DNA from: Paraphaeosphaeria minitans | Taxonomy: Eukaryota; Ascomycota; Dothideomycetes; Pleosporales; Didymosphaeriaceae | DNA: 64,000 nt | NCBI GenBank assembly: GCA_015832175.1 | Contig: WJXW01000018.1 | Coordinates: forward strand, 496,001-560,000 | Direction of reading: 5' to 3' | In this document: positions 34,272 through 45,759 of the stretch, piece by piece | Layout of the letters: the number at the start of each line of letters is the position of its first letter | Position numbering within the stretch: position 1 is the stretch's first letter | Position numbers and translations under genes: made by a program | Notes under the pieces: model-generated | What the model saw: the letters and a program-made list of their open reading frames with translations, nothing else | What the model was told of the DNA's origin: nothing | Databases searched by the model: none

Positions 34272-35384
34272 ATGATGGAAGCTCAGAACTCCAACATCCA
34301 GGTCTACAGCAATGAATTCAACGAAATTCTAGGCAACGCGCCCCAGCTGACGGTTGCTCTGTCCGAAGACTTGCCGCTCTTTCACGAAGCCTGCGTCTTT
34401 GTACCCCGCCTCGATGCCGTCTTCGTGACCAGCAACCAATTTGTGCCTCCAGGCCAGGACGGGAAGACAATCGTCATCAGCAAGCTCTCTCGAGATGGCA
34501 ACGGTTTGTGGAGACGAGAAGAAATCGACGCTCCAAATATTCCCTTCGCAAACGGCGGTATCAACTACAAGTGTTTCGGGGATGGTGTTCTCTTCTGCGT
34601 ACAAGGCTCGCTCACGCGGGATGGCGGTCTCATGCATATGTCAGCAGAGCCCCCGTTTGATACTCGTATCATAGTGGACAATTATAGAGGCTACCCCTTC
34701 AACTCTCCCAACGACGTGGTCGTGCACTCAGACGGCTCAATATGGTTCACCGACCCAGCTTACGGCGCGGAACAGGGCATACGACCGGAGGCTAAACTGG
34801 CAAACCAGGTTTACAGATTCACGCCCGAGGGTGAAGACGTAAGAGTTATGGCAGATGGGTTTGGGAAACCCAACGGGATATGCTTTTCGCCCGACGAGAA
34901 GACTGTGTACATCACCGATTCCGACTTTGTGCGCGGGGATGGGAACGTGGATGCGAAAAGGGCGAGAACGATGTGAGTACATTGTGGTTCGACTGCCTGG
35001 GCCGACTTCAGTTCCCAAGCCAGCGATTAGACTAACGGCCATGGCAGCTACGCCTTCGACCTGATCCGCCGCCACGGTGCTCCTTTCCTCACCAGCAGAC
35101 GCGTCTTCGCATACTCGGACACGGGCGTCCCCGATGGTATCAAATGCGACACTGATGGCAACGTCTATGCGGGCTGCGGCGACGGCCTGAACGTCTGGAA
35201 TCCCGGTGGCTCCTTGTTGGGTAAAGTGCGAGTTCCTGGAGGTGTTGCGAACTTTTGCTTCGGGCGATCTGGCGAGATATTTCTGCTCAACGAGACCAAG
35301 TTCTGGGTTCTGAAGATGGCACCACATATTAAGGGGGCACTATTGGAGAACCTGGGCATAGACGCTGATGCTGAATCGGCGTAG
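34272..35384 (+). CDS. SMP-30/gluconolactonase-family lactonohydrolase
   Basis: Two exons, 34272-34972 and 35048-35384, with a 75-nt intron; 345 aa. The six-bladed propeller signatures are GYPFNSPNDVVVHSDGSIWF (the Asn metal ligand), FTDPAYGAEQG, GKPNGICFSPDEKTVYITDS (second Asn ligand) and VPDGIKCDTDGNVYAGC (the Asp general-base position). The family hydrolyses sugar or other lactones with a divalent metal. The start at 34272 (or the adjacent ATG at 34275) gives the usual length. No signal peptide is evident, so it is probably cytosolic. Confidence 0.9.
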
Positions 35385-35624
35385 TTTTGGAATGTATCCG
35401 TCAGGAATGGTTACGAGACATGGTCATGTTGCAATTCCTTTGCGATGTTCAGTCCTAGTTAATAACGAGTGGTACAGTGTCTCGCCTACCCAGCGAATCC
35501 TAACGTATGGACAATCGCCTGTTAAGATTACTTAGAGATAAAACACAAACATGTTCCGATTCCTTTGTAATGTTCTGCCGTAGGTAACAACGAGTGGTGC
35601 AATGTCTCGCCCAGCTGCTCCAAC

Positions 35625-36380
35625 ATGCCGACAATCGCCGCTAAATGCGGGGTAACAGGTTCCCCCCACGACAAAAGCAACCACGGCGTCAGATTGAAGC
35701 TCGCCAGCGCGCTCCGCGGTCACCTCGTAGCCAACATGCCCTACGACCCACTGCTCCCGCCGCCCGAAGTCAAGATCCTCCTGCTCGGGGACGAAGAGGT
35801 CGGCAAGTCGACGTTCCTGTCGCGCCTTTCCCTCGGCATCCGGCCGCACGACGATGACGACGACGACGACGACGTCCCACCGTACTCGCTCCCGCAGCTG
35901 CGCGACGAGGATCAGCCCTTCACCTTCAACGTGCTGCTCTACAACCGCGGCTACACGCTCGCCTTCTCCGACACGGCCGCGCCGACGTCGTACACACTCC
36001 TGCGGCCCGACTTCATCGTCCTGTGCTACGACGTCTCGCGGCGCTCCACGCTCGAGTCGCTGCGCACGCGCTGGCTGCCCGTCGTCAACAGCCACTTCAG
36101 CTACGACGAGGCGCTGCCCGTCATGGTGCTGGGCCTGAAGCGGGATCTGCGCAGGGAGTGGACCGACGCGGAGAAACGGGATGGTGGCCGCGGCGAGTGC
36201 GTCATGCCGCAGGAGGGGCTGGGCCTCGCGACCGAGATGTTGTGCGATCGGTATGCCGAGTGCAGCGCGGTCTCGGGTGAGCTGTGCAAGGAGGTGCTGG
36301 AGGATGTGGCGAGGACGTGCGCGAAGACGACGACGGAGAATGGCGCGAAGAGCCAGGTGGCGCATTGCGTTCTCATGTGA
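35625..36380 (+). CDS. Atypical Rho-like small GTPase with CVLM prenylation box
   Basis: Intronless. The first ATG gives 251 aa; the ATG at 35736 (MPYDPLLPPPEVKI) gives 214 aa and puts the P-loop at the usual place, so it is the likelier start. The P-loop is GDEEVGKST. Switch II carries SDTAAP where Rho proteins have DTAGQ, so the catalytic Gln is absent. YDVSRRSTLESLRTRWLPVV is Rho-like. The base-recognition motif reads LKRD instead of TKxD, and ECSAVSGE matches the SAL/SAK box. An eight-Asp run lies in the switch I region. The C-terminus, CVLM, is a CAAX box for membrane anchoring. It may be GTPase-deficient or have altered nucleotide binding. Confidence 0.82.
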   Translation: MPTIAAKCGVTGSPHDKSNHGVRLKLASALRGHLVANMPYDPLLPPPEVKILLLGDEEVGKSTFLSRLSLGIRPHDDDDDDDDVPPYSLPQLRDEDQPFTFNVLLYNRGYTLAFSDTAAPTSYTLLRPDFIVLCYDVSRRSTLESLRTRWLPVVNSHFSYDEALPVMVLGLKRDLRREWTDAEKRDGGRGECVMPQEGLGLATEMLCDRYAECSAVSGELCKEVLEDVARTCAKTTTENGAKSQVAHCVLM

Positions 36381-36589
36381 GTCGCGGCTGGGAAATGCTT
36401 GGGAACGTTCGTTATGGGAATAAAAGGTACCGTACCTATTCCATGGAAAACCTACGGCTGATGTATCCCGTCTAACATCACTATCTAGCAGACCTATAGC
36501 GGTGTCCCAGTAAACCGAATCATCTACCTGGCAGCCATCGCACCGAAAGTGCGCGATTCAAGCTGAATCCATGCCTGGGGTCCGTCATC

Positions 36590-37016
36590 GACGCTCTACT
36601 AAAAAGCTCTGCTGGTGGCTACATGCACAGCGATGCGGCGCAGCAGTCCTTTGGCGTGGGCGTCGAACTCTTGAGAGCTTGCGTACCTCCCGTAGCTACG
36701 AGTGCGCGCAGAATCTGCCGCACCACTCTGTTGCCTCGTTCACGACAGAGATTACGCGGGCGGCGTACGAGACCGTGCCTGCGAGCTATCGCTTCACGGA
36801 GAAGGATGTGAGTGTATCGCAGGGTAAGTGTTCGAGTTTACGATCGATGTTGAAGGAACTGATTGGTCCTTTCTAGAGCACCAGAAGTCGTACTTCAAGA
36901 TGATGGAGGAGTTCAAGGGGTCAGAGATCGATGTGATCCGCAAGCCTTGGGGTCGCTGTCCTCACTGGAGCCGTCCTGGTGAAGGTGGCAGAGAAGTAGC
37001 GAAAGCGCGCCAGTAA
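36590..37016 (+). pseudogene. Truncated alpha/beta-hydrolase relic
   Basis: The 3' part reads HHSVASFTTEITRAAYETVPASYRFTEKDVSVSQ up to 36823, a normal 53-nt intron (36824-36876), then EHQKSYFKMMEEFKGSEIDV and GRCPHWSRPGE to the stop at 37014-37016. This resembles the C-terminal strand, acid and catalytic-His segment (HxP..S.P.E) of a common fungal alpha/beta-hydrolase family, with Arg where the family has His just before CP. Upstream, a possible earlier block (SGGYMHSDAAQQSFG) lies in a different frame, and the nucleophile region is not found. The fragment lacks the catalytic half. Confidence 0.55.
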
Positions 37017-38383
37017 TAGATTCGCCTGAACAGCATGTTTCGTTTTTAAGACAAGCCAGTCTGGCATCGCGGCCATGTGGGAACGAGTATGCAAAGTCGT
37101 GGATTATGAGACCCCGTCAGATTGCGTAACAGAACGGGAACTAAGAGTAGCGTATACGCTCTCTTGGTTGGGAACTTGCGCCTGTAGATGAAGCACGTGC
37201 GTGCGTGCGTGTATGGTTTGCTTGAACCTAGTGTGGCTCAACATCTGCTGTGTCTCTACCATGCCATTGTCAGCAGGGGCCGGCAACGTATCCGGTCATG
37301 GGAGGGTTTGCACATTTGCGCCGCGCGTTAGGCTGTCGGCTTCTTCTCGAAACCAGGACATCGGCCAGTGAGATTTGGAAGTATGACCACACGTTCTGTA
37401 CGTCGACCTCCAAACATTCCTTGCTGTGCAGAATTTTCCCACGCTTTAAGTTGCGCGCAGGCGGCTATATGGACCCTCCGCTCTCTAACTGCTTTCACGA
37501 AGTCCGAAATGCATTTGTACCTGCCAAGACGACAAGCTTCCATGGTGCGTTGGTGAAGAGGGAAACACGTGAGTCACAGAAACGCACACTGTCACCCCCA
37601 TGGAGTTTCGCAGCCTGCCAAAACTTCATGTTGTGTTCCTGAGGATGTGCTCCTTGTCCCATGGTGCTTCTCAAGACTCGCAGATGGCCTTATCGTCTGT
37701 GTCCGACTACCTACGGGAATCGGCGAGCGGCTCGGCGCCCCCGCATAAGCTTCGCTAGCCTGTGGTGGCGTGGGCCGCCGATGCTTCCCAAGTACGCGCC
37801 GCCGCCGATCGATGCTCGAAATCAATTCCCGGGAGGTGCACCGAGGTTGTTTTTCGGGCGTGGTTCGAGTGGGAAGGGGGACTGATGTTGTGTTCTCTCT
37901 TGCGTGAAGTGTCCACAGGAATAATATAGGCAAGCTAGGGTCTTGTACACACCAAAACCGCCGCAGCTCCATCTCTATCGGCGCCCTGCGCTCCGCGATG
38001 GCACCGCATCCTTTTCAAACAAGCAGGTTCAGGCGCCCGGACAGCGTGAAGGGAATAGGCTAATGGAAAAGCCGTCGTCCGTCCGCGGCCACGCATGGTG
38101 GGCCTGACCACTCTTGAGCTTGCGATGGATCCTACCTTGTGGGTCGTACAGATCAAAGCTCGCGTTTGCCAGCTTCCAGACACGTGCGGGGGGCGCCCGT
38201 GATAAATACTTCGAGGGACCCTCGTCTTTCTGCCGTGCGACTATCACTTGCTGTTTCGACTCCCCCACCCGTGCGAGATCCCACGATCTCAATACACGCG
38301 CAGAACTGTGCGCGATTGCTCCTACATCGTAGAGCGGTTCGAGTTGAGTATCCTGCCGACGTCATCCATCGTCCCAACGCGCC
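37017..38383. other. Gene-free spacer, promoter side of the GIT1-like gene
   Basis: These 1.37 kb hold no supported gene. Three CACGTG hexamers lie at 37194, 37566 and 38181. No other feature was recognised. Confidence 0.45.
38181..38186. promoter_or_regulatory. CACGTG element upstream of the GIT1-like gene
   Basis: CACGTGCGGG lies 198 bases before the ATG of a GIT1-like permease. CACGTG is the core bound by Pho4/NUC-1-type bHLH regulators of phosphate starvation genes. The hexamer also occurs elsewhere in the window, so the assignment is tentative. Confidence 0.35.
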
Positions 38384-40099
38384 ATGTCGAAAGAGATTGA
38401 ATCCCCCAGCCCGACTGCTGACCACCCTGGTCGGGCGAGTATCTCGCAAGTGGAGAAAGGCCGCTGGGAAAGACTATGGCCAGTGATCGCTTGCGGTGCC
38501 GGACTCTTCAGCGACGGTTATCTCAACAACGTCCGTCAGCCCTTTGCGCCACATTGCCACACGCGACAACCGCCTTTCTGACATGCGATAGATTATCGGG
38601 CCTGTGAATACCATGCTTTCGAAGATATACCCAGATGAATATGCAGCCTCTTCGGCTCAAGCCAACGTGTCCAGCATCACCTTCGCCGGCACCGTCCTCG
38701 GCATGCTGTTTTTCGGATATACGTCCGATCATTTCTCGAGAAAATGGTCCTTGTTTGCTTCGACCATCATCATCATCCTGTTCGCGACATTGGGTACCGC
38801 CAGTTATGGTGCAGGTGGAAGTCCCAAAGGACTGCTTGCAGCACTAGTAGCATACCGATTCTTCCTCGGAATTGGCATCGGTGGAGAATACCCGGCAGGA
38901 AGTGTTGGATGTGCCGAGGGGACTGGAGAGCTGAAGGCTGGCTCCAGAAACAAGTGGTTCATTCTCTTCACTAATGTCCAGATCGACTTGGCCTTTTTCA
39001 TTGCAGCCGTTGTCGCAACCGTAGTGGTAAGTTCTGTCAAAGGGCGAGGCTTTCCGCATTGCTCTGATTGACAATGCGGCCGTCAGACCTCGCTATGTTG
39101 AAAGCTGTCTGACGCTCTGCAGGTTCTCATCACAGGCGAGCACCATCTCCGCGTTGCGTGGCGTGTCTGCCTCGGACTTGGAATCCTCCCACCACTTTCG
39201 CTCTTGTATCTTCGTCTGAAGCTGCAAGAGCCAGAAGCTTTCAAACGCGAGTCTCTGGCAAAAGCGAAAACGCCTTGGATACTTGTCATGAAGTTCTACT
39301 GGCAGCGCTTGGCCATTGTCAGCATCATCTGGTTCATTTACGACTTCTCCGCGTACTCGTTTGGTATCTACGCGACGACCATTGTGAACAACTTGCTCGG
39401 AGAGGAGCAGCCGTTGTGGAAGAGTCTGGCATGGAACATCCTGATCAACTTCTTCTACATCCCCGGTTGTCTTGCAGGAGCCTTTGTCGCGGATATGAAA
39501 TCCATGGGTCCCAAGAAAACCCTCTTCATTGGCGTTATTCTGCAGGGCGTCATCGGCTTCATCATGGCGGGCTGCTACCCGTGGCTTTCTGAACCCAAAA
39601 ACATCGGTGGCTTTGTTGTTGTATACGGAGTTTTCTTAATGTTGGGAGAGTTTGGTCCTGGCGATAACATTGGGCTGATTGCATCCAAAACGTGCGCGAC
39701 CGGTATCAGGTAAGAACCCTAGTCGTCTTCGGTGTCTCGTGTTGACTTTTTGTCAGAGGACAATACTACGGTATCGCAGCCGCGATGGGTAAGATTGGAG
39801 CTTTCGCTGGCTCCTACGCGCTAGACGCGATACAAAAGAACGCTGGTGACGACAAGATTGCGGCAGGACGTAACCCCTTCTTTGTTGCAAGCTCGCTTGC
39901 CTTTTTGGCTGGTGGATTGGTATTGCTTCTCCCACATATCGGCCAGGATACTATCGATATGGAAGATGTCAACTTCCGAGAGTACTTATCCAACCATGGA
40001 TACGACACGAGCAAGATGGGGTTGGCGACGGCAAGCGATACTAGCAGCGAAGACCGCATCGCTGTAGAAACAAAGACGGTGCCGGCTTCGGTATTGTAG
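38384..40099 (+). CDS. GIT1-like glycerophosphodiester/phosphate MFS permease
   Basis: Four exons: 38384-38530, 38592-39026, 39123-39709 and 39757-40099; 503 aa in phase. Family features are GLFSDGYLNN before the first intron, IIGPVNTMLSKIYPDEY, FGYTSDHFSRKWSL (loop 2-3), FFLGIGIGGEYPAGSVGCAE, the central IWFIYDFSAYSFGIY and [28 protein letters not shown] near the C-terminal half. Yeast Git1 imports glycerophosphoinositol and related compounds and is induced by phosphate starvation; several other phosphate-related carriers share the fold. Twelve helices are expected, in the plasma membrane. The first intron starts with GTCCGT, a less usual donor. Confidence 0.88.
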
Positions 40100-42575
40100 T
40101 CCCACGAGTCGCGACGTTCCATCCCGCGCCCATAAATCCAACATCTGGGGAGTCCCTGGTCTTATGTGGACGAGGACCCTCTTATAATGCTCGATACGGT
40201 CGGTTGAGTCCAGATTCCAATGCAGCCAAATACCTATAATGTTCCTGTTATGGTGTTATCATGCGTAGATGGGTGTGAACTCCTCTGGGCACCTCTGACT
40301 CGTCGAATTCTCCTCCCTTGTAAACTCCATCATCGACCCCTGATCGCCAGTGTGGATGTGCACCACGTTGCATGTTCGTGGAACGCTAAGTCGCCGTCAC
40401 CGCCGTCGTCACCGTCACCAAACGTGAAAGCGGGGAACTTGCGACGGCATCGAGGTTGGCGGCTTGCCTCGTGAGCTCTGCTGGGTGAACAAGGGTGGGA
40501 CTCCCAAAAAGGTGTGAATGTCTGTATGAAACGCGCGATAACCCACAGGAAACGCAAAGAGACAGGCCGGGGTCGGCTTGCCGGTGCAGGATTTTCGATT
40601 CGATTACAGCGACGGTTGCGAGGGCGACCAGTTACTCGACAGGATGGTGCCTCGCGCGCAGTGTGTTAAAAAGCTGTTTGAAAAGTGTGCACAGTGCCAC
40701 GGGTTGCGTGAATGGCACCGATGGTGGCGGCATCCACATTTTATCTCGCTCCCAGTCCCGTCACGCCAGAAGCATTTGCTGCTAGCTAAACTCGGGAGAT
40801 ACCTACCTAACGCTCTGAAGTGAGTGTTGATGAGGACAGGATACCGCATGCGATGCAATCTGATGCACACAGGCGATAGAAGATGCGTGTTTGTTGCTCA
40901 GGCCCGTGTGGGCATTGGGAAGGAAGGCATGGTCGCGGTCGTTCTTTCCCGCGTGTACGTAGGTACCCACTAGGTACCTAGGTACCGTGCCTACCTCACG
41001 ACATCGACGCATCCACTCACCCACCCACTCACTCACCCACTCACCCACTCACACACTCACACGCTCACACACTCACACACTCACCTTCTTCGTCTCCATC
41101 ACCACCACTATTGTCATATCCACGCCCGTCCCTAGCACTCGCCCATCATCGGTATCGTTAGTCGCAAGTTGCGCCGTTCTTATTGACACCCTTGGCATAG
41201 TATGTTCTGTCGCCAGCCAGTACCTACCGTACTTACCGTACCTAGCCTCGCCTCGATGCAATCCCCTGTGGCGCTGCTACCTACGAGCGAACCGTACCGC
41301 AGCCATACCGGTACCGTATCTCACAGATGTCGACTTACTGTGTACACGGCGCCCGGACTTCGCTTCAATAGCAGCAGCAGCAGCAGCAGCATCAAGCGCA
41401 CTGAAATGAGGTCCACGGCGTTGCAGTACCGTACCTAGGCTGGGTCCGCTCGGACTTGCAAAATAAAATTGCCGCATACAGCCAAACGCCACAACCCAAC
41501 GGCCATTGTACATGAGCCCCGGAGTATACCACCTATACCTACACTGTCCGTGTGACCTTGTGAAATCGACGTCGCCATCATGCACGCTACGCCTTGTCAA
41601 CACGCTGAAGCCCCAGACGATGGAGAAACATGGTTGCCAGCAGCTGTGTGATGAGCACACTGGGACCTTGCTTCTGCGGCATCTACCTAGTCTGTCCCTC
41701 TGTCCGCGGAAGGAGACGCGGCCGTTGTGGAGACGCGTGTGGTGCCAAGGGTGGAGTGTGACTCGCGCACGTTGCACCTTGCATCTCCAATCATGCAGTT
41801 CTGCTCCATCAAGACACCACACAACCCTTCTGCCACCTTGCACTCATGCGCGAGATTGGCTACTATCAGCACTCGGGTTGAGAGGCAATGTATTTGCTAC
41901 TCATCAGCTTCTCATTACTTGCCATCCTGGCTTGATGCACCTCGCTTGATCTTCTCAGGACGATTGCCAGTTTCTTAGGCTTGTCAGGGAATATCGAATC
42001 GGGCAGCGGCATACCTCTTCTGATACTAGATCATGGGGGTTCGTATCGTAGCTTTCCCACAAGATACAGGAACTCTTACATGGGCCGGTAGTGGCCTTTA
42101 GAGTTGAAACGGTGTAAGATCGAGAAGCTCTACCTAGATATAGGCTAGGTTCGAAGAAAAGAGGAGCGCTCAGCCAACGTAACTAACCCCGGTGGCCAAA
42201 GCACGAGCGTGCAGTGTCATGCCCACGCGGAATCCGATAGGGTTCACTACAGCAGCCTTGCAAACCCGTAGGATCGTTCCACTGCTAAGCTCGCGATCGA
42301 TCCCCTTCTTTAAGCTTTGGCCTTTACACGGCCTTTCTTGCCGTCTTCCTTCGTGTGTCTTATAATATCCCCTCCTCCACTGTCCTTGGGAACCTTATTC
42401 GGAGCTGGACCTGCGCGAATCGATCATAGACGCTCTTTACGACAACAATCTCCACTAAAGCCGCTTGTGGAAGGCCTTTTGCTTGTAGTCCTGTACCCAT
42501 GGTGGTCGCCTCACTTGGATTTCCTAAGTGAACAATCACTCCGACTGCTAGCAGTCTCATAATAAACACCCCGAA
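40100..42575. other. Long gene-free region with simple repeats
   Basis: These 2.5 kb hold no supported gene. They contain a TAGGTACC cluster (40955-40996), a CACT/CACA microsatellite (about 41014-41085), another TACCGTAC cluster (about 41220-41250) and an AGC trinucleotide run (about 41373-41391). Confidence 0.5.
41014..41085. repeat. CACT/CACA/CACC microsatellite
   Basis: An imperfect tetranucleotide array of CACTCACC and CACACACT units. Confidence 0.85.
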
Positions 42576-44169
42576 ATGTCGGCGTTACCAGAACATTCTC
42601 CACTGCCAGAGGGCACCTACGTTCCAGTGCCTAATAGGCCCGAAACGATCATCGGCATTGTCGCAACCTTCCTTGTGAGCATTTTGTCTTCACACATCGT
42701 ATCGTCGGCTAACGCAATTCGCAGTGCTTCAGTGCCATTGCCATCAGCTTGAGATTGCTCGTGCGTTATAAAGACAGATTATGGGGATGGGATGACTTGT
42801 TTGTTGTGCTTGCTGCTGTTGCTTGCCTTGCCGGCTCGCTCCTCTCCTGTCTGAGTACGTCTCTGCTTTTCACCTTTACAATGTCATTCCTGACCAGGTT
42901 CCAGTGCCTCGACATGGGTTAGGCAGACACTTTGTCGACCTCGAACCTCATACTAGGGTAGAGTACTTCCAGGTCAGTCTCTCCATTGTGTTGTTGACGG
43001 TTTCTTACAATAATTTAGTATGTGTGGGCATCGAACCTCACCTATGCCTTCAGCACCACGTTCATCAAAATCTCCATTCTCATTCAATACCTCCGTCTTT
43101 TTGAAGGGCGCTCCGAGCTAGCGCGCAAGGCTACATGGGCCATACTCGCTATCGTAAGCCTATGGGGGGTTACCTTTTGCCTTTTGGCGCTGTTCTCTTG
43201 CACACCTGTTGCAAAGAACTGGGACTTCACCCTGGAAGGCAAGTGCGTCGGCTGGGGCAGCAAGAACGCCAACGAGTTCTTCGCGACTTGGATGGCACAT
43301 GCTTCAAGTAACATGTGCTTGGACACTCTCATACTTGCTCTGCCTGTGCCGTTCATCAGCAACCTCCGGATGAGCGGTAAGACGCGGACAGGCTTGATAA
43401 CGCTATTCATCTTGGGTGGAATGTGAGTATCACTACTCACTTCTTTCTGAGTAATACTAATATGAACCGCAGTGCGGTCTCGCTTTCAATCGCCCGGGTT
43501 ATCTCCATTTCCATCAAGCGCATCGGCACAGTCCCCGTCTTCGACCCCTCCTGGTACACCCCAACCGTCTACATATTCTCCGCCCTCGAACTCAACGTCG
43601 CCATCCTCACCGCCTCAATCCCCATCTTCTGGCCGCTCGTCGCTTCCTTCACGGCAAACAAGATCCTCATCGTCAACGAAATCGAGATCCGCACTGAGCG
43701 CATCGACAACAGCTTCGCGCTGTCAGAGCAGGGCAAGGGTTTCGCGGGTGTCAGCGACGACGATGTCGCCGAGGGCCGCACCAGCAAAATCAACGTGCAG
43801 GGCAAGTCCAACACGGACAAGCTGCATAGAAACAACTCGCGCCTCAGCCGCGGCCCAAAGCATCACCACAACCCCTCCCATTCAGACTCGTCGAGCAAGG
43901 AGATGGGACTCGACATGGGCCGCCACAGCTCGCAGGACAGCCAGCGCAAACTGCACCTCACGCACCAGACGTCGAGCAATTCATTCAACTCGGGAACACT
44001 GGCAGACAGTCCCGACCTCTCGCATGCGCGGTACCAGAACAAATTCGCGCAGGACTGGGCGGCGCCGAATTTCGACCGGCCCAAGGCCGGAGAGGAGCGC
44101 GTGTTCACGACGAGCGTGGAGCGGGCGCAGGTGCCGTTCGATCATTTGAGTCGGGCGCTGGAGAAGTGA
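42576..44169 (+). CDS. Rhodopsin-domain (Pth11-like, no CFEM) membrane protein, second copy
   Basis: Five exons: 42576-42674, 42725-42854, 42905-42972, 43019-43422 and 43473-44169; introns are 46-50 nt; 465 aa with all phases closing. Hallmarks are RYKDRLWGWDDLFVVLA (the WDD motif), HGLGRHFVDL, TTFIKISILIQYLRLF, LFSCTPVAKNWDF, and the loop ending in SSNMCLDTLILALPVPFI. After the seventh helix (YTPTVYIFSALELNVAILTA) comes a 180-residue hydrophilic tail rich in Ser, His and Asn (PKHHHNPSHSDSSSKE). It is divergent from the protein at 13905-15353, sharing only the family frame. Likely a plasma-membrane receptor-like protein of unknown ligand. Confidence 0.87.
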
Positions 44170-45759
44170 AGTCGGATGCACGTGTCTTGTTTACGTAGTT
44201 TTGAGTTTGGAAATTGGATGATACCCTAGCGATGAATACAATGGAATTCATATGCCTTTACTTCACCTGCATATCCTCTTTCGTCTGAACTGTGTCTGCC
44301 GTCCAGCCATATCGCATGCCAGCCATCTTCTCTAGACGCATATACGGTATAGTGGGTACTCGACCGTCCCCATTACCTACACGACCAATATCACCCACAT
44401 CTGCCACGAGGCACAAACGCGGCACGTCCTCCTTTTTTTTTCTTTCCCTCGTACCACACAAGGTCCATCTTCACTGCGTCTGCCACGAGGCACAAACGCA
44501 GCGTCCCGTAAACGTACGGCCAACGCACGGCAGCCTCGCTCCTCACCCCAGCAGTCCCACCTCACCGCATAGGTACCTAGGTACCGCATCCCAGATCCTA
44601 CGACGCGCGCCCCACTCCCAAGTCCGACGGTCCACGCTGCACATCCCCCTCCCGTCATCACGGTCCGTGCGACCGCTGCGGTGCGGTGCAAGGTGTAAGT
44701 ACTCGTAGAGCACCGGGGTTCCCGAAGAGGAAGTTTTTGCCTACCCGGGGGGCGTGATGGGTAGGTACGGTAGGGTACGGTAGGTAGGATAACATGACGT
44801 TGAGGAATCCAATCGGCCACGGATTATTCAACTTGCTTGTACCTACCAACCCGTTACCTACTACATCGCTACAACGAAGTAGCGTCCTTTACGCAGATGC
44901 TTACCTGCCTGTAAAAGCGTGGAAAATGGCTCTCGAGGCTTGCTTGTAGGTAGGTAGGTAGAGGACTGAGGCCTGGGTACGCTTACGATACCTAGCGTTT
45001 CGCGTTCAGGGAGCTAGCGTTGGCGTATCTATTGGGAATTGCTCGAGGCCCGGTAGGGAGGTGATGGACTAGACTGGACTAGACTACCTACTCACAGGTA
45101 GACGGGTTCTGTGGTGAGGCTACGGGGAAAGCGTAGCATGGGTGGGTCGATCGGGTTAGCGTCGGTGTCGGGGACGGGAATGCACGTAGGTATGGCACCA
45201 TGTCGAGTAGGGAACCCCGATGGTGGGATTGGCGAGGCTTGGGACGGCGGAGGGGCGTGTATTGGGGGAGGGGCGCTGGATGAACGTGTACAGGGTGGGT
45301 TGTGTGCGTGCGTGCGTGTACGCTGTAGTCGGAGATGGGTTGGGAGGGGAGGGTTGTGGACAGTGTCGCCGACTTTTTTTTTTTGGACGGGATCGGATGG
45401 GATCGCCGACGATTGGGCTTGTGCGAGAGTGCAAGTATGAGTGTATGTATGGAGCGCAGAAAATACGGAGCGAGAGTCTGAGAGTTGATGATGCTGTGGT
45501 GTGTATGACGGCCGCCTGGAGAGGCATGCATTCGCCCCACCACGGACACCATAAGCAGTGAAGTTCTTCGAATGGAAATTGCATGCGATTTTACTACGCT
45601 TGGACAAAGAATGAACCGTCTCGTGGAAGCAGGCGGTCCGATCGCCCCTGCACGATATCAGGATAGATAGGCAAACATTCCGTAACCATCCGATGACCCA
45701 TGGCCCCTCAAGAGATTAAACGCTCCCTCTCCCTTCTGGTTGTAACTCAACTTCACCCC
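44170..45759. other. Gene-free region with GGTACC clusters and a 21-bp direct repeat
   Basis: These 1.6 kb carry repeats only: a direct repeat (44400-44420 and 44479-44499), palindromic TAGGTACCTAGGTACC (about 44570-44585), GGTAGGTACGG clusters (44760-44790) and TAGG runs (44947-44960). Overlapping open frames at 45090-45607 are low-complexity and not supported. Confidence 0.5.
44400..44499. repeat. 21-bp direct repeat pair
   Basis: Two identical 21-base copies starting TCTGCCACGAGG and ending ACAAACGC lie at 44400-44420 and 44479-44499, 79 bases apart. Confidence 0.85.

Noticed and set aside
35532..36365. 277-codon minus-strand frame rich in Arg and Val
   Set aside because: Exact antisense of the GTPase gene in GC-rich DNA; no motif.
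41014..41085. Possible CRISPR-like or telomere-like array
   Set aside because: Imperfect tetranucleotide microsatellite without spacers; not a telomere repeat.
45088..45607. Overlapping minus-strand frames of 142-171 codons
   Set aside because: Pro/Thr/His-rich translations of simple-sequence DNA in three frames at once; no coding signal.
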